Source of the DNA: JANQPX01 sp050633905
GTDB lineage: Bacteria; Pseudomonadota; Alphaproteobacteria; Geminicoccales; Geminicoccaceae
NCBI GenBank assembly: GCA_050633905.1
Contig: JBOEHJ010000014.1
Location: 1-64,000, forward strand
Direction: 5' to 3'
DNA length: 64,000 bases
Both the position numbers and the translations under genes were made by a program. The notes below the pieces were generated by a model. The model was not told the origin of the DNA. It saw only the letters and a list, made by a program, of their open reading frames with translations, and did not search any database. Below, piece after piece: positions 27,602-36,805 of the stretch (positions are counted from its first letter, which is position 1; the number at the start of each line of letters is the position of its first letter).

Positions 27602-28468
27602 TTAGTCCTGGAGAACCACGCGGCGAAGTTCCTCGGTGACCATAGGCTCAACGCCGAACCAGGCATGAAAACCCGGCCGCCCTTGATGCAACAACATGCC
27701 AAGACCATCCACGATCGAGTTCCCCCGCTTGCGCGCCGAGGCCAAGAGCTCGGTTTCGAGCGGCGCATAGACAATGTCGGTCACCAGCGTTGCCGTGGGC
27801 AAGGCATCCAATTTTAGCGTCAAAGGCGGTTGCCCTTCCATACCAAGGCTCGTTGTGTTCACCAGAAGATTGGCGCCCCTCAGCGCTTCATGCCGGTCAC
27901 GCCAGGCGAGAACTTGAACCTCCACACCATCGGTCATGGATCGAAGCGGTGTTGCCAGACGTTCCGCACGCTCTTCGGTGCGATTGAGCAAACGAAGCTG
28001 TCGCACACCTGCCTCGATCAGCGCCACCGCGACGGCGCGCGCGGCACCGCCAGCACCAAGAATAACCGCCGACCCGGCCTCAGGCTGCCAAGCTCTCTGG
28101 TCTGCCAGAAGATTGGCCATGAACCCGAAGCCATCTGTGTTGTCACCTGACAGCCGACCATCCGGACCAACCACCACCGTATTGACCGCTCCGATACGCT
28201 TTGCGGTCTCCGTCACGTCGTCAACGATCGACAAGGCCGCTTCTTTGTGCGGGATCGTCAGATTGGTGCCCTTGAACCCTAGGGCTGGCAAGGCGCGGAG
28301 CGCTTGTTCCAGCCGGTCGGGTGCAACAGTCAAAGGGACATAGGCTCCATCAATACCGTACTGGTCCAGCCAATAGCCATGCAACCTCGGCGAACGGGAG
28401 TGATGAACGGGCCAGCCCATCAAGCCAGCAAGCTTCGCACCACCGGTGAGATAGGTTGGTTTGCTCAA
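27602..28468 (-). CDS. aroE: Shikimate dehydrogenase (NADP+) AroE
   Basis: Reduces 3-dehydroshikimate to shikimate in aromatic amino-acid synthesis. Substrate-binding SRSPRLHGYWL is near the N-terminus, the catalytic lysine lies in NLTIPHKEAAL, the paired aspartate in SGDNTDGFGFM, the nucleotide-binding loop is LGAGGAARAVAVAL, and the NADP phosphate-binding motif is LLNRTEERA. At 288 aa it is slightly longer than typical. It overlaps maf by four bases. Confidence 0.96.
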   Translation of the reverse strand: MSKPTYLTGGAKLAGLMGWPVHHSRSPRLHGYWLDQYGIDGAYVPLTVAPDRLEQALRALPALGFKGTNLTIPHKEAALSIVDDVTETAKRIGAVNTVVVGPDGRLSGDNTDGFGFMANLLADQRAWQPEAGSAVILGAGGAARAVAVALIEAGVRQLRLLNRTEERAERLATPLRSMTDGVEVQVLAWRDRHEALRGANLLVNTTSLGMEGQPPLTLKLDALPTATLVTDIVYAPLETELLASARKRGNSIVDGLGMLLHQGRPGFHAWFGVEPMVTEELRRVVLQD

Positions 28469-29091
28469 TCGAGAACAGCCCCTTGTTCACGCAGAAAGGA
28501 AAGCACTGGCAATAACGGCATCCCCAAAATCGAAAAATGATCGCCCTTAATCTGACTAAAGAGATGGGCCCCCAGTCGCTCCATATGATAACCGCCGACC
28601 GTTGTCGTGGCATCCTCGCCGACCATCTCCAGATAGCGTTCCAGGAAAGCTGGTGACAGCGATCGCATGGTTAAGGTCGTGAGATCAAGATGATGCCAAA
28701 CCCGCTGCCGCCCACGAAAGGCAACGACCGCTGTATGCAACTGGTGGGAATCACCGCTTAAGCGCTCTAACTGTTGCCTTGCGGCTCCAAGATCGCTCGG
28801 CTTGTCGAACCATTCCTGTCCAGAGGTGAGAATTTGATCGGCCCCGAGGACGATGTGGTCTTCAGGCAGCATCGCAACGACCCTCATCGCCTTCAATTCG
28901 GCAAGGGCAATGGCGGCGTCACCGGGAGAGCCGCCCGCAGCCTTGAAGGACGCCTTGATCTCGCCCTCATCAACATCGGCCGGCTGAATGGCCGCATCGA
29001 TACCAGCAGCACGCAGCATCGATGCACGCGCGCTGCTCGCCGATGCCAGGGTGACGCTTGGCGCATTCTCTTTGAGCATTGAACCGCTCAT
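28465..29091 (-). CDS. maf: Maf family nucleotide pyrophosphatase
   Basis: House-cleaning nucleoside-triphosphate pyrophosphatase, thought to remove non-canonical or modified nucleotides and linked in some bacteria to division arrest. Family motifs: LASASSARASMLRAAGI near the N-terminus, PADVDEGEIKASF, the catalytic-aspartate region IVLGADQIL, and VGGYHMERLGAHLF near the C-terminus. At 208 aa it is full length. It starts 19 bases after the histidine kinase. Confidence 0.93.
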   Translation of the reverse strand: MSGSMLKENAPSVTLASASSARASMLRAAGIDAAIQPADVDEGEIKASFKAAGGSPGDAAIALAELKAMRVVAMLPEDHIVLGADQILTSGQEWFDKPSDLGAARQQLERLSGDSHQLHTAVVAFRGRQRVWHHLDLTTLTMRSLSPAFLERYLEMVGEDATTTVGGYHMERLGAHLFSQIKGDHFSILGMPLLPVLSFLREQGAVLD

Positions 29092-29110
29092 CTCGACTTT
29101 TCCAGCATGG

Positions 29111-30511
29111 TCAACATGGCAGACGGATCAGAACGCGCAGCCCACCTGCAGGCGAATCGTGCAATTGAATATCACCGCCATGGCTCAGCACGATATCCCG
29201 TGCGATCGCCAAACCCAAGCCGACGCCGCCGGTATTCGGGTTGCGCGAAGGGTCAAGTCTGAAAAACGGTTTGAAGACCGCTTCCCGCTGGCTCTCCGGT
29301 ACGCCCGGCCCGTTGTCGTCGATGGCGATCCAGACCTGCTCGCCTTCGGCAGTCGCCCGAATGCCGACCCAATTGGCGTGACGCACTGCATTGTCGATCA
29401 AATTAGCCACACATCGCCGGATCGCCACCGGACGAAGGGGCATGGAGATCGGATGTTCGAGTTCGATCTCGACGATGACATCATCGCCACCCGCTCGTTG
29501 GCCGACTTCGGTCAAGATATTGCCGAGATCGGTCGGCGTGATGCTTTCCTGCCCCTCACCGCGCGCAAAGGCGAGGTATCCGTCAACCACTCGTGCCATG
29601 TCCTCGACATCGTCCTGTAGGGCTTTGATGTCGTCGGGGTGCGGTTTGGCGCCCTGCAGCATTTCAAGTTCGAGCTTCATTCGGGTCAGCGGCGTGCGTA
29701 GATCGTGAGAGACGGCCGCCAGCATTTCGGTGCGCTGGGTGAGCTGTCGGAGAATGCGCTTGCGCATCGTGTTGAAAGCCGCCCCAGCCTGCCTGATCTC
29801 TGTTGCACCAGCGAGCTTGAAGTCGCCGACATCCTGACCTTTACCGAAATTATCCGCGGCCCAGGCCAACCGCCTTATGGGGCGCAGTTGCCTCGTCAAA
29901 AAATAGATCGCAAGCATCAACAACAGCAAGGAGAGCCCTACCATCCAACCGATGAAGATCCTCGTCGTCGTGCTATCCACCCGTTTTCTTGGCGCCACCA
30001 CCTGCAGCAAACCCTGATCCAGTTGAACATAAATCGAGATCTGACGCGGCCGGCGGTCCGACAAGGTGGTGTCGAGCGCAAACGGTCGATTGAGCTGGCG
30101 GTTAAAGGTCTTGGTCAGGGTTTGATCAAGCCGTGACGTCCTATTGGGAACATTTGTCTGGTAATCCTCCAAACGACCGTCACGGCTCAAGCTGACGATG
30201 ATCCCGAAATGGTCTCGTGCCAGCCCGAGCACATCGTTCCGCTCGACCTCACCATCGGCTGTTTCCAGCATCTCCACCAGCAAGCTGACCTCGCCTGCCA
30301 GGCCAACAGCCAGCCAGCGGGTCACGGTATCCCAGTGACGTTCGTAGAAGACATAGGCCAGAACCGCCTGGAGGATCAGGAGCGGCAGGAGAACGATGAG
30401 AAGCGATCGGCCAAACAGACTCTTCGGCAGGAGCTGCCGCAACCAGGGCTCGCGAGGTGCTAGGCCCGCTTGCTTGGCAGATGCCAGTTTATCCGCCAAC
30501 TCGGAGAACAT
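29111..30511 (-). CDS. Sensor histidine kinase (EnvZ-like)
   Basis: Inner-membrane two-component sensor. Transmembrane segments lie at about 36-57 and 184-206 with a periplasmic sensor domain between, then HAMP (about 205-257), the dimerisation/phosphoacceptor box AAVSHDLRTPLTRMKLELEM with H269, N-box NLIDNAVRHANWVG, and G-boxes DDNGPGVP and GGVGLGLAIARDIVLSHGG. The 466-aa protein is complete. It overlaps the response regulator gene by 23 bases, so the two form a cognate pair. The signal is unknown. In other alphaproteobacteria related kinases act with PetR/OmpR-like regulators. Confidence 0.93.
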   Translation of the reverse strand: MFSELADKLASAKQAGLAPREPWLRQLLPKSLFGRSLLIVLLPLLILQAVLAYVFYERHWDTVTRWLAVGLAGEVSLLVEMLETADGEVERNDVLGLARDHFGIIVSLSRDGRLEDYQTNVPNRTSRLDQTLTKTFNRQLNRPFALDTTLSDRRPRQISIYVQLDQGLLQVVAPRKRVDSTTTRIFIGWMVGLSLLLLMLAIYFLTRQLRPIRRLAWAADNFGKGQDVGDFKLAGATEIRQAGAAFNTMRKRILRQLTQRTEMLAAVSHDLRTPLTRMKLELEMLQGAKPHPDDIKALQDDVEDMARVVDGYLAFARGEGQESITPTDLGNILTEVGQRAGGDDVIVEIELEHPISMPLRPVAIRRCVANLIDNAVRHANWVGIRATAEGEQVWIAIDDNGPGVPESQREAVFKPFFRLDPSRNPNTGGVGLGLAIARDIVLSHGGDIQLHDSPAGGLRVLIRLPC

Positions 30512-31238
30512 ATCCGGCTCCTCGCATGGTCAGGAGATATTGTGGCCGGCGCGGATCACTCTCCAACTTGCGCCGCAATCGAGCGATCTGGGTGTCGACC
30601 GCGCGGTCGGATCCGCTGATCCGACTCTGTTCACTGAGGGATCGCCGATCCACCGGCGACCCTGGCTGCTTTGCTAAGATATGAAGTAGCGATAATTCAG
30701 CCGTGGTCAGATGGACTGGTTGGCCCTCCTGTTTCAATTCCTGCCGCTCGACATCAAACACGAATGGCCCGAAACGAAGAAGCCGCTGCATCGGCAACGG
30801 TTCGGGTACGGTGGGCACCACACGGCGGAGGATCGTTGCCACCCTAAGCAACAGCTCCCTCGGATCGAATGGCTTCACCAGATAATCGTCGGCGCCTGCA
30901 GCAAGGCCGCTCACCCGATCATCAGTCTCCCCTCTTGCCGTCAAAAGAAGGACTGGAAGATCGGTCGTTTGTCTGATTTCACTGGTGAAGCTAATCCCAT
31001 CCTGACCCGGCATCATGACGTCCAACACCATGAGATCGAAAGCAAAATTCTTGAGCGCCGCCGTCGCCTCCACGGTGTCAGCTGCGCTCGTCACATGATA
31101 GCCGTTCTCCGTCAGAAAACGGCGCAAGAGATCCCGCAAGCGCCGATCGTCATCAACGACAAGGATATGTCGATCGTCTTCCGCTGCATTCAAGGGATTT
31201 CGATCCTCCTCCAACCCAAGCTGATCCTTATTGTTCAT
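30489..31238 (-). CDS. OmpR-family response regulator
   Basis: DNA-binding partner of the adjacent kinase. The receiver domain (about 24-137) has the acidic pocket VVDDDRR (D29/D30), phosphoacceptor D73 in LMVLDVMMPG, and a conserved threonine region LLLTARGE; the C-terminal winged helix (about 150-245) contains VHLTTAELSLLHIL and VDTQIARLRRKLE. At 249 aa it is complete. The start overlaps the marR stop by four bases. Together with the MarR gene this resembles the petP-petR arrangement known in Rhodobacter, but orthology is not established here. Confidence 0.93.
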   Translation of the reverse strand: MNNKDQLGLEEDRNPLNAAEDDRHILVVDDDRRLRDLLRRFLTENGYHVTSAADTVEATAALKNFAFDLMVLDVMMPGQDGISFTSEIRQTTDLPVLLLTARGETDDRVSGLAAGADDYLVKPFDPRELLLRVATILRRVVPTVPEPLPMQRLLRFGPFVFDVERQELKQEGQPVHLTTAELSLLHILAKQPGSPVDRRSLSEQSRISGSDRAVDTQIARLRRKLESDPRRPQYLLTMRGAGYVLRVGG

Positions 31239-31783
31239 GACGGCTGCCAGCGCGTTTGAGGCGAGGTCTTGCCCCGGCCTAGCAAGCGCCGGGCAGGTTC
31301 GTCGATCAAGCCCTCGAGGACTTTATGATAACCGGCAACAGCTTCGGCACCTGCCGCCCGATAGGCAATCGCTAAACGGCGCTGAAGCACATCATTAAGC
31401 TGTTGATTGACGTTACGTCCCTTCTCCGTCAGCTCCAGAAGCCGTTGACGCCGATCGACATCGTCCTGCGTCTGGGTGATCAACCCCATCGTCGCCAGTT
31501 CGCGCAACAGCCTGGATTGACTTTGCTTGGTCAACGGTACGATCTGCAGCAACGCTGCCATGGTGATACCGGGTTGTCGTCCGATGAAATGGAGCAGGCG
31601 CTGATGACTGCGGCCAAGGCCGACGTCGCCAAGGTGCTCCGACAGATCAGCAAAGAGCTGTTGCAGCGCAAACTCGAGCAGCTCCAATCCTTCAATCAGC
31701 TCCTCGTCTTTGAGGAAAAGCGGATTGGGCGGTGTTGGCGGGATATGGCGGGTCGCCTTGGGTTTACTCACGTTGACACCCAT
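31235..31783 (-). CDS. MarR-family transcriptional regulator
   Basis: Winged-helix regulator of the MarR family, 182 aa. The DNA-binding region reads ITMAALLQIVPLTKQSQSRL (recognition helix) and the wing follows in DDVDRRQRLLELTEKGRNV. It lies divergently from ilvE with about 58 bp between starts, so it may control either itself or ilvE. It overlaps the response-regulator gene by four bases, putting three regulators in one transcript. Ligand unknown. Confidence 0.88.
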   Translation of the reverse strand: MGVNVSKPKATRHIPPTPPNPLFLKDEELIEGLELLEFALQQLFADLSEHLGDVGLGRSHQRLLHFIGRQPGITMAALLQIVPLTKQSQSRLLRELATMGLITQTQDDVDRRQRLLELTEKGRNVNQQLNDVLQRRLAIAYRAAGAEAVAGYHKVLEGLIDEPARRLLGRGKTSPQTRWQPS

Positions 31784-31841
31784 GTCTTGGCAGTGCTAGG
31801 CGGGTAGGCTTAGCACGATGACTTCGGAAAGGCAGCGTCTC

Positions 31842-32732
31842 ATGTCACTCGTCCCCTACGACAATCGCGATGGGTTTATCTGGTTCGATGGTTCGATGGC
31901 ACCCTGGCGGGACGTAAAGGTCCATATCCTGACGCATGCGCTGCACTATGCCAGTTCCGTCTTCGAAGGAACACGGGTTTATGGTGGTGAAGGGTTCAAG
32001 CTTTCCGAGCATAATGAACGCTTGATCTTTTCCGGCAAGGAAATGGGGTTCGATGTGCCCTATGACGTGGCGACACTCGATCAGGCCTGCAAGCAGGTGA
32101 TCGCCGCCAATGGCATCGATGACGGTTATCTACGCCCCATCGCCTGGCGTGGCTCGGAAATGATGGGTGTGTCGGCGCAAGCTTGTAAAATTCATGTGGC
32201 GATCGCCACCTGGGAATGGCCAGCCTATTTCACGCCGGAAGCGAGGCTGGAAGGCATCCGCATGACCTGGGCCCGGTATCGCAGGCCAGCACCGGACACG
32301 GCCCCCATCAAGAGCAAGGCGGCCGGTCTCTATATGATCTGCACGCTCTGTAAGCATGAGGCGGAAGCTGCGGGCTACAATGATGCGCTGATGCTCGATT
32401 ACCGGGGCTATCTCGCCGAAGGTTCTGGCGCAAATCTTTTCCTTGCTATCGATGGCGAGCTACATACACCCACGGCCGATTGCTTCTTGAATGGCATCAC
32501 CCGCCAGACGGTGATCAACCTCGCCGAACAACGCCAGATCAAGGTGATCGAGCGGCATATCAAGCCGGAAGAGCTGGCCACGGCCGATGAAGTATTTCTG
32601 ACCGGCACCGCGGTCGAGGTCACGCCTGTAAAGGAAATTGCCGAATACAGCTTCAATGTCGGCAATATCACCAGGCAGCTCATGGCCGACTATGAAAATC
32701 TAACGCGGCATCAGGCCAAGAAAGCCGTCTAG
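31842..32732 (+). CDS. ilvE: Branched-chain amino acid aminotransferase IlvE
   Basis: PLP-dependent (fold type IV) transaminase that makes leucine, isoleucine and valine from their keto acids. Features: WFDGSMAPWRDVKVHILTHA at the N-terminus, HYASSVFEGTRVY, the PLP lysine K159 in KSKAAGLYM, and YLAEGSGANLFLA. I chose ATG 31842 (296 aa) because GGAAAGG is nine bases ahead and MSLVPYDNRDGFIWF is the family N-terminus; ATG 31818 would add eight residues. Confidence 0.95.
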   Translation: MSLVPYDNRDGFIWFDGSMAPWRDVKVHILTHALHYASSVFEGTRVYGGEGFKLSEHNERLIFSGKEMGFDVPYDVATLDQACKQVIAANGIDDGYLRPIAWRGSEMMGVSAQACKIHVAIATWEWPAYFTPEARLEGIRMTWARYRRPAPDTAPIKSKAAGLYMICTLCKHEAEAAGYNDALMLDYRGYLAEGSGANLFLAIDGELHTPTADCFLNGITRQTVINLAEQRQIKVIERHIKPEELATADEVFLTGTAVEVTPVKEIAEYSFNVGNITRQLMADYENLTRHQAKKAV

Positions 32733-32749
32733 GCCTAAGCAAAAGCCCT

Positions 32750-32838
32750 TCGCCGGCAACCTGGCCGAACTGCCGGCGATGGAGCGAACCATCTCCAGCT
32801 AGGCTTAATCTTTTCCAAGCACCCCGGCGCCGCCGGGG
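32750..32838. terminator. Two convergent-intergenic hairpins (ilvE / LysM gene)
   Basis: Hairpin one: TCGCCGGCA / TGCCGGCGA (32750-32779), nine-base stem; read on the minus strand it is followed by AGGGCTTTTGCTT. Hairpin two: CCCCGGC / GCCGGGG (32822-32838) directly after the LysM stop. Both sit between convergent genes and plausibly terminate them, though neither has a long T run. Confidence 0.4.
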
Positions 32839-32841
32839 GGG

Positions 32842-34158
32842 TCAGCCGGCGATGCCAGAAGTCTGCGGCACCTCGAACACTTGGCCCGGATAAATGACAT
32901 CCGGATCACGGATCTGCGCCTGGTTCGCCTCGAAAAGGTAGACGTAGTTGAAACCGTCACCGGACAGGCGCCGCGCGATACGCCACAATGAATTTCCCGG
33001 TTGGACAACGACATAATCCACCTTGGATTGGCCTTCGACCGGCGGCGTGGTCACGCGGGTAAACGGCGTTTCCAGACGTGCCACGGTGTCGCCATCCTTG
33101 CCAAGCTGATCGAGACGAAGCGTGTAATCGCCGCCCGGCAGGCCCTGATCAAGGGTGGTGATCCACTGTCCCTTGGAATCGCCGATCACCACAGCCGCCG
33201 GCTCATTGTCGACATAGATCCGAATTGAGGCACCTGGCGGTGCTTCACCGGAGAGCTTTATCGCCCCCTCATCGTCGTAATCAACGAGTTTCAAGGCGAG
33301 TTTTCCTTCACCTCGAAGCGTCCCTGGAGCCTGCAAAACACGGCCCTCGCCAGATTTTACCCGGTTGAGAAGAACCGCAACGGGTTTTGCAGCGTCAGCG
33401 GTCTCCCGCTCAGCAGTTTCGGGAATCGACACGACCACGACCTGCCGCGATACAACGGGCTCTTCGTTGTCATTGCTGGCCAGTAAACTGAGTTCTTGGT
33501 CACCCTGCTGAAGAGGTCTTATCGGCGTTGACACCCACTCGCCACGCCCCGTCGCCGTCACCCGGTCAATCACCTCATCACCAACCTTCACTTCGACATC
33601 GGCAAAAGGTGAGGCTCGCCCCGCAAGCACTGTGTTGCCTTCTGGATCGACCCGAACGATATCGAAGCTCGGCGCAGCAGGACGTTCCGCATCCCGCTTA
33701 TCCGTAATACCCGCCTTACCTTCCTGTCCGGTGAGTTCCCGTTCGATGATCCGATAACGCGCCTTGTCACCCTGCCCCTGATCATCCCGCTCGGATGGGG
33801 ACAAGGCCGCGATCTGCCCTTCCGCTTGTTCGAGATCACCGCTCGCAGACCTGCCTGCTGCAACCAAAGGCGCTCCGCCACCTGTGGATCCGCCTCCATA
33901 GGCATTTCGATATCGATCTCTGAGTGGTACCGTTACCACCTTGCCACCCGGCCCGGCGCCGAAATCATCCATACGCCTGTCAGCCGATCCCTGGAGGGCT
34001 GATGTCTGCCCGTCTGCCTGTTGCTCTACTGTATCATCAGGAGCAGAATTCGCCGCCTCACGGATTAGCACCTGCCGATCATCGACAAAAAGCGCATATC
34101 CGACTGCGAAAAGGCAGAGAAGGACAACCAACGAGATAACTGAAGCGCGAACCGACAT
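32842..34158 (-). CDS. LysM-domain envelope protein with Ig-like repeats
   Basis: 438-aa protein with an N-terminal membrane anchor (about residues 5-25, VISLVVLLCLFAVGYALF), a long low-complexity region, two bacterial Ig-like segments (PSFDIVRVDPEGNTVLAGRA through TATGRGEWVSTP, and LKLVDYDDEGAIKLSGEAPP through DSKGQWITTLDQG), and a C-terminal LysM domain (VVQPGNSLWRIARRLSGDGF then IRDPDVIYPGQVFEVP). LysM implies peptidoglycan binding in the periplasm. Similar anchored LysM proteins are widespread in alphaproteobacteria without an assigned function. It ends convergently to ilvE and starts divergently from the LOG gene. Confidence 0.88.
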   Translation of the reverse strand: MSVRASVISLVVLLCLFAVGYALFVDDRQVLIREAANSAPDDTVEQQADGQTSALQGSADRRMDDFGAGPGGKVVTVPLRDRYRNAYGGGSTGGGAPLVAAGRSASGDLEQAEGQIAALSPSERDDQGQGDKARYRIIERELTGQEGKAGITDKRDAERPAAPSFDIVRVDPEGNTVLAGRASPFADVEVKVGDEVIDRVTATGRGEWVSTPIRPLQQGDQELSLLASNDNEEPVVSRQVVVVSIPETAERETADAAKPVAVLLNRVKSGEGRVLQAPGTLRGEGKLALKLVDYDDEGAIKLSGEAPPGASIRIYVDNEPAAVVIGDSKGQWITTLDQGLPGGDYTLRLDQLGKDGDTVARLETPFTRVTTPPVEGQSKVDYVVVQPGNSLWRIARRLSGDGFNYVYLFEANQAQIRDPDVIYPGQVFEVPQTSGIAG

Positions 34159-34366
34159 TCTACATCAACATGTTGTGGGGTGTAGGCATAAGAATAGGGT
34201 TAATTTGCCAGAAATGCCAAGTTTCACGTTGACCTTACCCATTCGGCTCACATAGGACGCCCTCTAGTACGATCCAGTCCGCCGGAACAAATCTGAGCTT
34301 TATCCTTAGGGACTTACCATTTTTGGACACGATGGGTGATCGCGTTTTGAGAATTGGAGACATGAT

Positions 34367-34951
34367 ATGATCAGATCAATTTGCGTTTTCTGTGGATCGA
34401 AATTCGGGAGACAGCCTAGCTACCAGTCAGCCGCCGTCAGGCTTGGTGAGCTTGCCGCCGCCGCTGGTCTCGAGATCGTCTATGGCGGCGGTCATGTTGG
34501 GCTGATGGGCACCGTCGCTGATGCCGCGATGAAAGCCGGTGGCCGGGTCACGGGCTTTATTCCCGAACGTCTGCTTGAGCTTGAAGTTGGTCATCGCGAT
34601 ATCTCGGAGCTCATCGTGACCAAAGCCATGTCCGATCGAAAAGATCGGATGATCGAACATTCGGATGCCTTCGCCATTCTTCCGGGTGGCCTTGGTACCC
34701 TGGACGAACTTTTCGAAGTTCTCACGCTCCGTCAGCTGAGTTACCACGACAAGCCCATTGTCCTTCTCAATATCGAGAATTACTGGGATCCGCTGCTAGC
34801 GCTGATCGAACGAACCGTCGACGAGGACTTCACAGGTAGCGACGTGTCCTCAATGATCAGCTCGGTCACTGACGTCGACGCTTTCTTCACCGCCATCGGC
34901 GTCGAGGTGACCTCTTTCGAAAAACCGGTCACCATGCCTCACTCATCGTAG
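34367..34951 (+). CDS. LOG-family protein (nucleotide 5-monophosphate phosphoribohydrolase, TIGR00730)
   Basis: Rossmann-like hydrolase of the LOG/YvdD family, which cleaves N-glycosidic bonds of nucleoside 5-monophosphates, including cytokinin ribotides. The signature PGGLGTLDELFEVLT contains the catalytic PGGxGTxxE, and CVFCGSKFGRQPSYQSAA and YGGGHVGLMGTVADAA are the other family motifs. At 194 aa it is normal length. Bacterial members outside plant pathogens probably serve nucleotide salvage; the physiological substrate here is unknown. Confidence 0.92.
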   Translation: MIRSICVFCGSKFGRQPSYQSAAVRLGELAAAAGLEIVYGGGHVGLMGTVADAAMKAGGRVTGFIPERLLELEVGHRDISELIVTKAMSDRKDRMIEHSDAFAILPGGLGTLDELFEVLTLRQLSYHDKPIVLLNIENYWDPLLALIERTVDEDFTGSDVSSMISSVTDVDAFFTAIGVEVTSFEKPVTMPHSS

Positions 34952-35011
34952 GACATAGCGACCGCTCTTTGACGAACCTGGATCCGGGAACGGACCCACA
35001 GGCAAGTCCAA

Positions 35012-35548
35012 TCAGTTGACCGCGGCGGCGCTTGGCGCCTGTTCGGGCGCGCCCCCAGCGGCGGCCGCTGCTGCCTGTGCCTCCTGCTGTCGGCGGCGAT
35101 ACAACGCAACGAAATCGATGGGATCGATCATCAGCGGAGGGAAACCGCCGTCACGGGTCGCATCAGCAACGATCCGCCGCGCGAAGGGGAACAGCAGTCG
35201 CGGACATTCCACCAGCAACAGAGGTTGCAGGCTTTCCTTGGGAATGTTGGTCAGCATGAAGACGCCACCATAGCTAAGCTCAAGCACGAAAACAGCCTCA
35301 TCGCCCACCTTGGCATCGACGTTGAGCACCAGAACCACCTCGTAGCGATTCTCAGCCATGGCTTCGCCACGAACGTCGACCCGAACACTGATCTCGGGGC
35401 GTTGCTGGCTCTGTTCGAGGCTGATAGGTGCCCGCGGATTCTCGAAGGAAAGGTCTTTGATGAACTGCGTCTGGATCATCAAACGCGGCGCCTCGGTCTG
35501 CTCTGCAGGGTTGCCACCTGCTGCAGGTGTTTCAGGTGTTTCAGCCAT
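35012..35548 (-). CDS. secB: Protein-export chaperone SecB
   Basis: Tetrameric cytosolic chaperone that keeps preproteins unfolded and delivers them to SecA. The core reads TQFIKDLSFENPRAP near residue 27, then VNAKVGDEAVFVLELSYGG-like strands (VLNVDAKVGDEAVFVLELSY) and LLVECPRLLFPFARRIVADA; the acidic/hydrophobic face is typical. The 178-aa length includes an Ala/Glu-rich tail. Location near dnaQ and fxsA is common in the class. Confidence 0.95.
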   Translation of the reverse strand: MAETPETPAAGGNPAEQTEAPRLMIQTQFIKDLSFENPRAPISLEQSQQRPEISVRVDVRGEAMAENRYEVVLVLNVDAKVGDEAVFVLELSYGGVFMLTNIPKESLQPLLLVECPRLLFPFARRIVADATRDGGFPPLMIDPIDFVALYRRRQQEAQAAAAAAGGAPEQAPSAAAVN

Positions 35549-35633
35549 TGATTAAGTGTCCTCTATGCAAAGTGGTTGACGTTTTTCGGTGTGATGGCAT
35601 TGGCTCAAGGCGAACCGGCATGCCTCTCTTCCT

Positions 35634-36191
35634 TCAAGATAGTCCAAGGTTTTTCGTCTCAGGCCCGACCTTTACGATGGCAGCATTTTCAACTTCCTGG
35701 CCAGTAAAGGCCCGTATGAAGCCCCAATGTGAAATCACCGCAACATCGTTACGCTCCAAAAGATGACCATGACCCTCTCGAAAGAGATCGCAGCGGATCG
35801 CTATATCCTCTTCGGTTTCGGTCGGCTCTCCCCACCAGCCAGGCGCCAGTCCTGCGAAATCGATGTCGGGCCAGTCGGGCTTGAGGGTATCGGGATCGCT
35901 GCCGATATCACAGGAGAAGAAGCATCGCTCACGAACCAGGGGATTAATGGCAATTGGCAGATCAAGAGCTTTGGCAACGATAGACGCCGTTTCCAGCGTT
36001 CGGCGATAGGGGCTCGCAACCAGCTCGGTCAGATCTTGGCCCGCAAGCTGCTCGATGAGACCATTGGCCTGTTCCCGACCAAGCGCCGTCAAGGAAGGGT
36101 CGCGAATGTCGGGATCGACCCGCGTCAACGAGAAATGATGATTCCATTCGGATTGCGCGTGGCGAATGAACATCATGATGGGTCGCTCCAA
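35634..36191 (-). CDS. Histidine phosphatase family protein (phosphoglycerate-mutase-like)
   Basis: Phosphatase-superfamily protein, 185 aa. The catalytic phosphohistidine is in FIRHAQSEWN (RHA rather than the more usual RHG, a known variant), the second arginine in SPYRRTLETA, and the second catalytic histidine in VAVISHWGFIRAF. An insert (about 90-120, CFFSCDIGSDPDTLKPDWPD) resembles a subfamily of uncharacterised alphaproteobacterial and plant proteins. Its start overlaps the fxsA stop by 19 bases, suggesting coupled expression. Substrate unknown. Confidence 0.88.
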   Translation of the reverse strand: MERPIMMFIRHAQSEWNHHFSLTRVDPDIRDPSLTALGREQANGLIEQLAGQDLTELVASPYRRTLETASIVAKALDLPIAINPLVRERCFFSCDIGSDPDTLKPDWPDIDFAGLAPGWWGEPTETEEDIAIRCDLFREGHGHLLERNDVAVISHWGFIRAFTGQEVENAAIVKVGPETKNLGLS

Positions 36192-36805
36192 CTTCCTCGC
36201 GGCGGCGGCATGGACTGGGACGATCTGTCACTTCCGGCTTCGCCTGGGGAGTTTTCCGGATCACCGGGCTTGTCATCTGAGGGTGCATCTTCAGGCGCCA
36301 TCGACTCGAATTCACCTTCCACAACCGGCCCTCGCCTGCCCTGTTCCTCATTCGGTGATCCACCAGAACCAGGCGGCGGCATGCCAAACGTTGTTCCGCC
36401 CTGGTGAACCGAAGCGCGGAGGTGACCTCCCAAGACCTGATACAACCAGCTTCTCATCGGCGGCAAGAGCAGCAAGCCACCTATGATATCGGTGACGAAC
36501 CCTGGGGTCAGCAACAAGGCGCCGGCGATCACCAGGCAAAACCCTTCGAAAACTTCTCCTAAGGGAACAGCACCACGCTCTAGCTGCGACTGTGCCCGCG
36601 ATAACACCGCGAATCCCTGCTGGCGCAACATCCATGTCCCGGCGACAGCCGTCAAGATAATCAGGGCGAGCGTAGGCCAAAGCCCAAGCCAGCCACCGAC
36701 CTGAATCAGGACTGCAATCTCGATGATCGGCATCACAATGAACGCAATTAACAAAATTCGTCCAATTGGGAGCCGACGTGTGGTTTGTTTTTCTGTTCGG
36801 GTCAT
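36173..36805 (-). CDS. fxsA: FxsA-family membrane protein
   Basis: Small polytopic inner-membrane protein of the FxsA family; in E. coli it was noted because overproduction suppresses phage T7 exclusion by the F plasmid, otherwise its role is unclear. Hydrophobic segments: IGRILLIAFIVMPIIEIAVL, LGLWPTLALIILTAVAGTWM, FEGFCLVIAGALLLTPGFVT and IIGGLLLLPPM. The C-terminal 80 residues are an acidic Pro/Gly/Ser-rich tail. At 210 aa it is within the family range. Confidence 0.92.
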   Translation of the reverse strand: MTRTEKQTTRRLPIGRILLIAFIVMPIIEIAVLIQVGGWLGLWPTLALIILTAVAGTWMLRQQGFAVLSRAQSQLERGAVPLGEVFEGFCLVIAGALLLTPGFVTDIIGGLLLLPPMRSWLYQVLGGHLRASVHQGGTTFGMPPPGSGGSPNEEQGRRGPVVEGEFESMAPEDAPSDDKPGDPENSPGEAGSDRSSQSMPPPRGSWSDPS

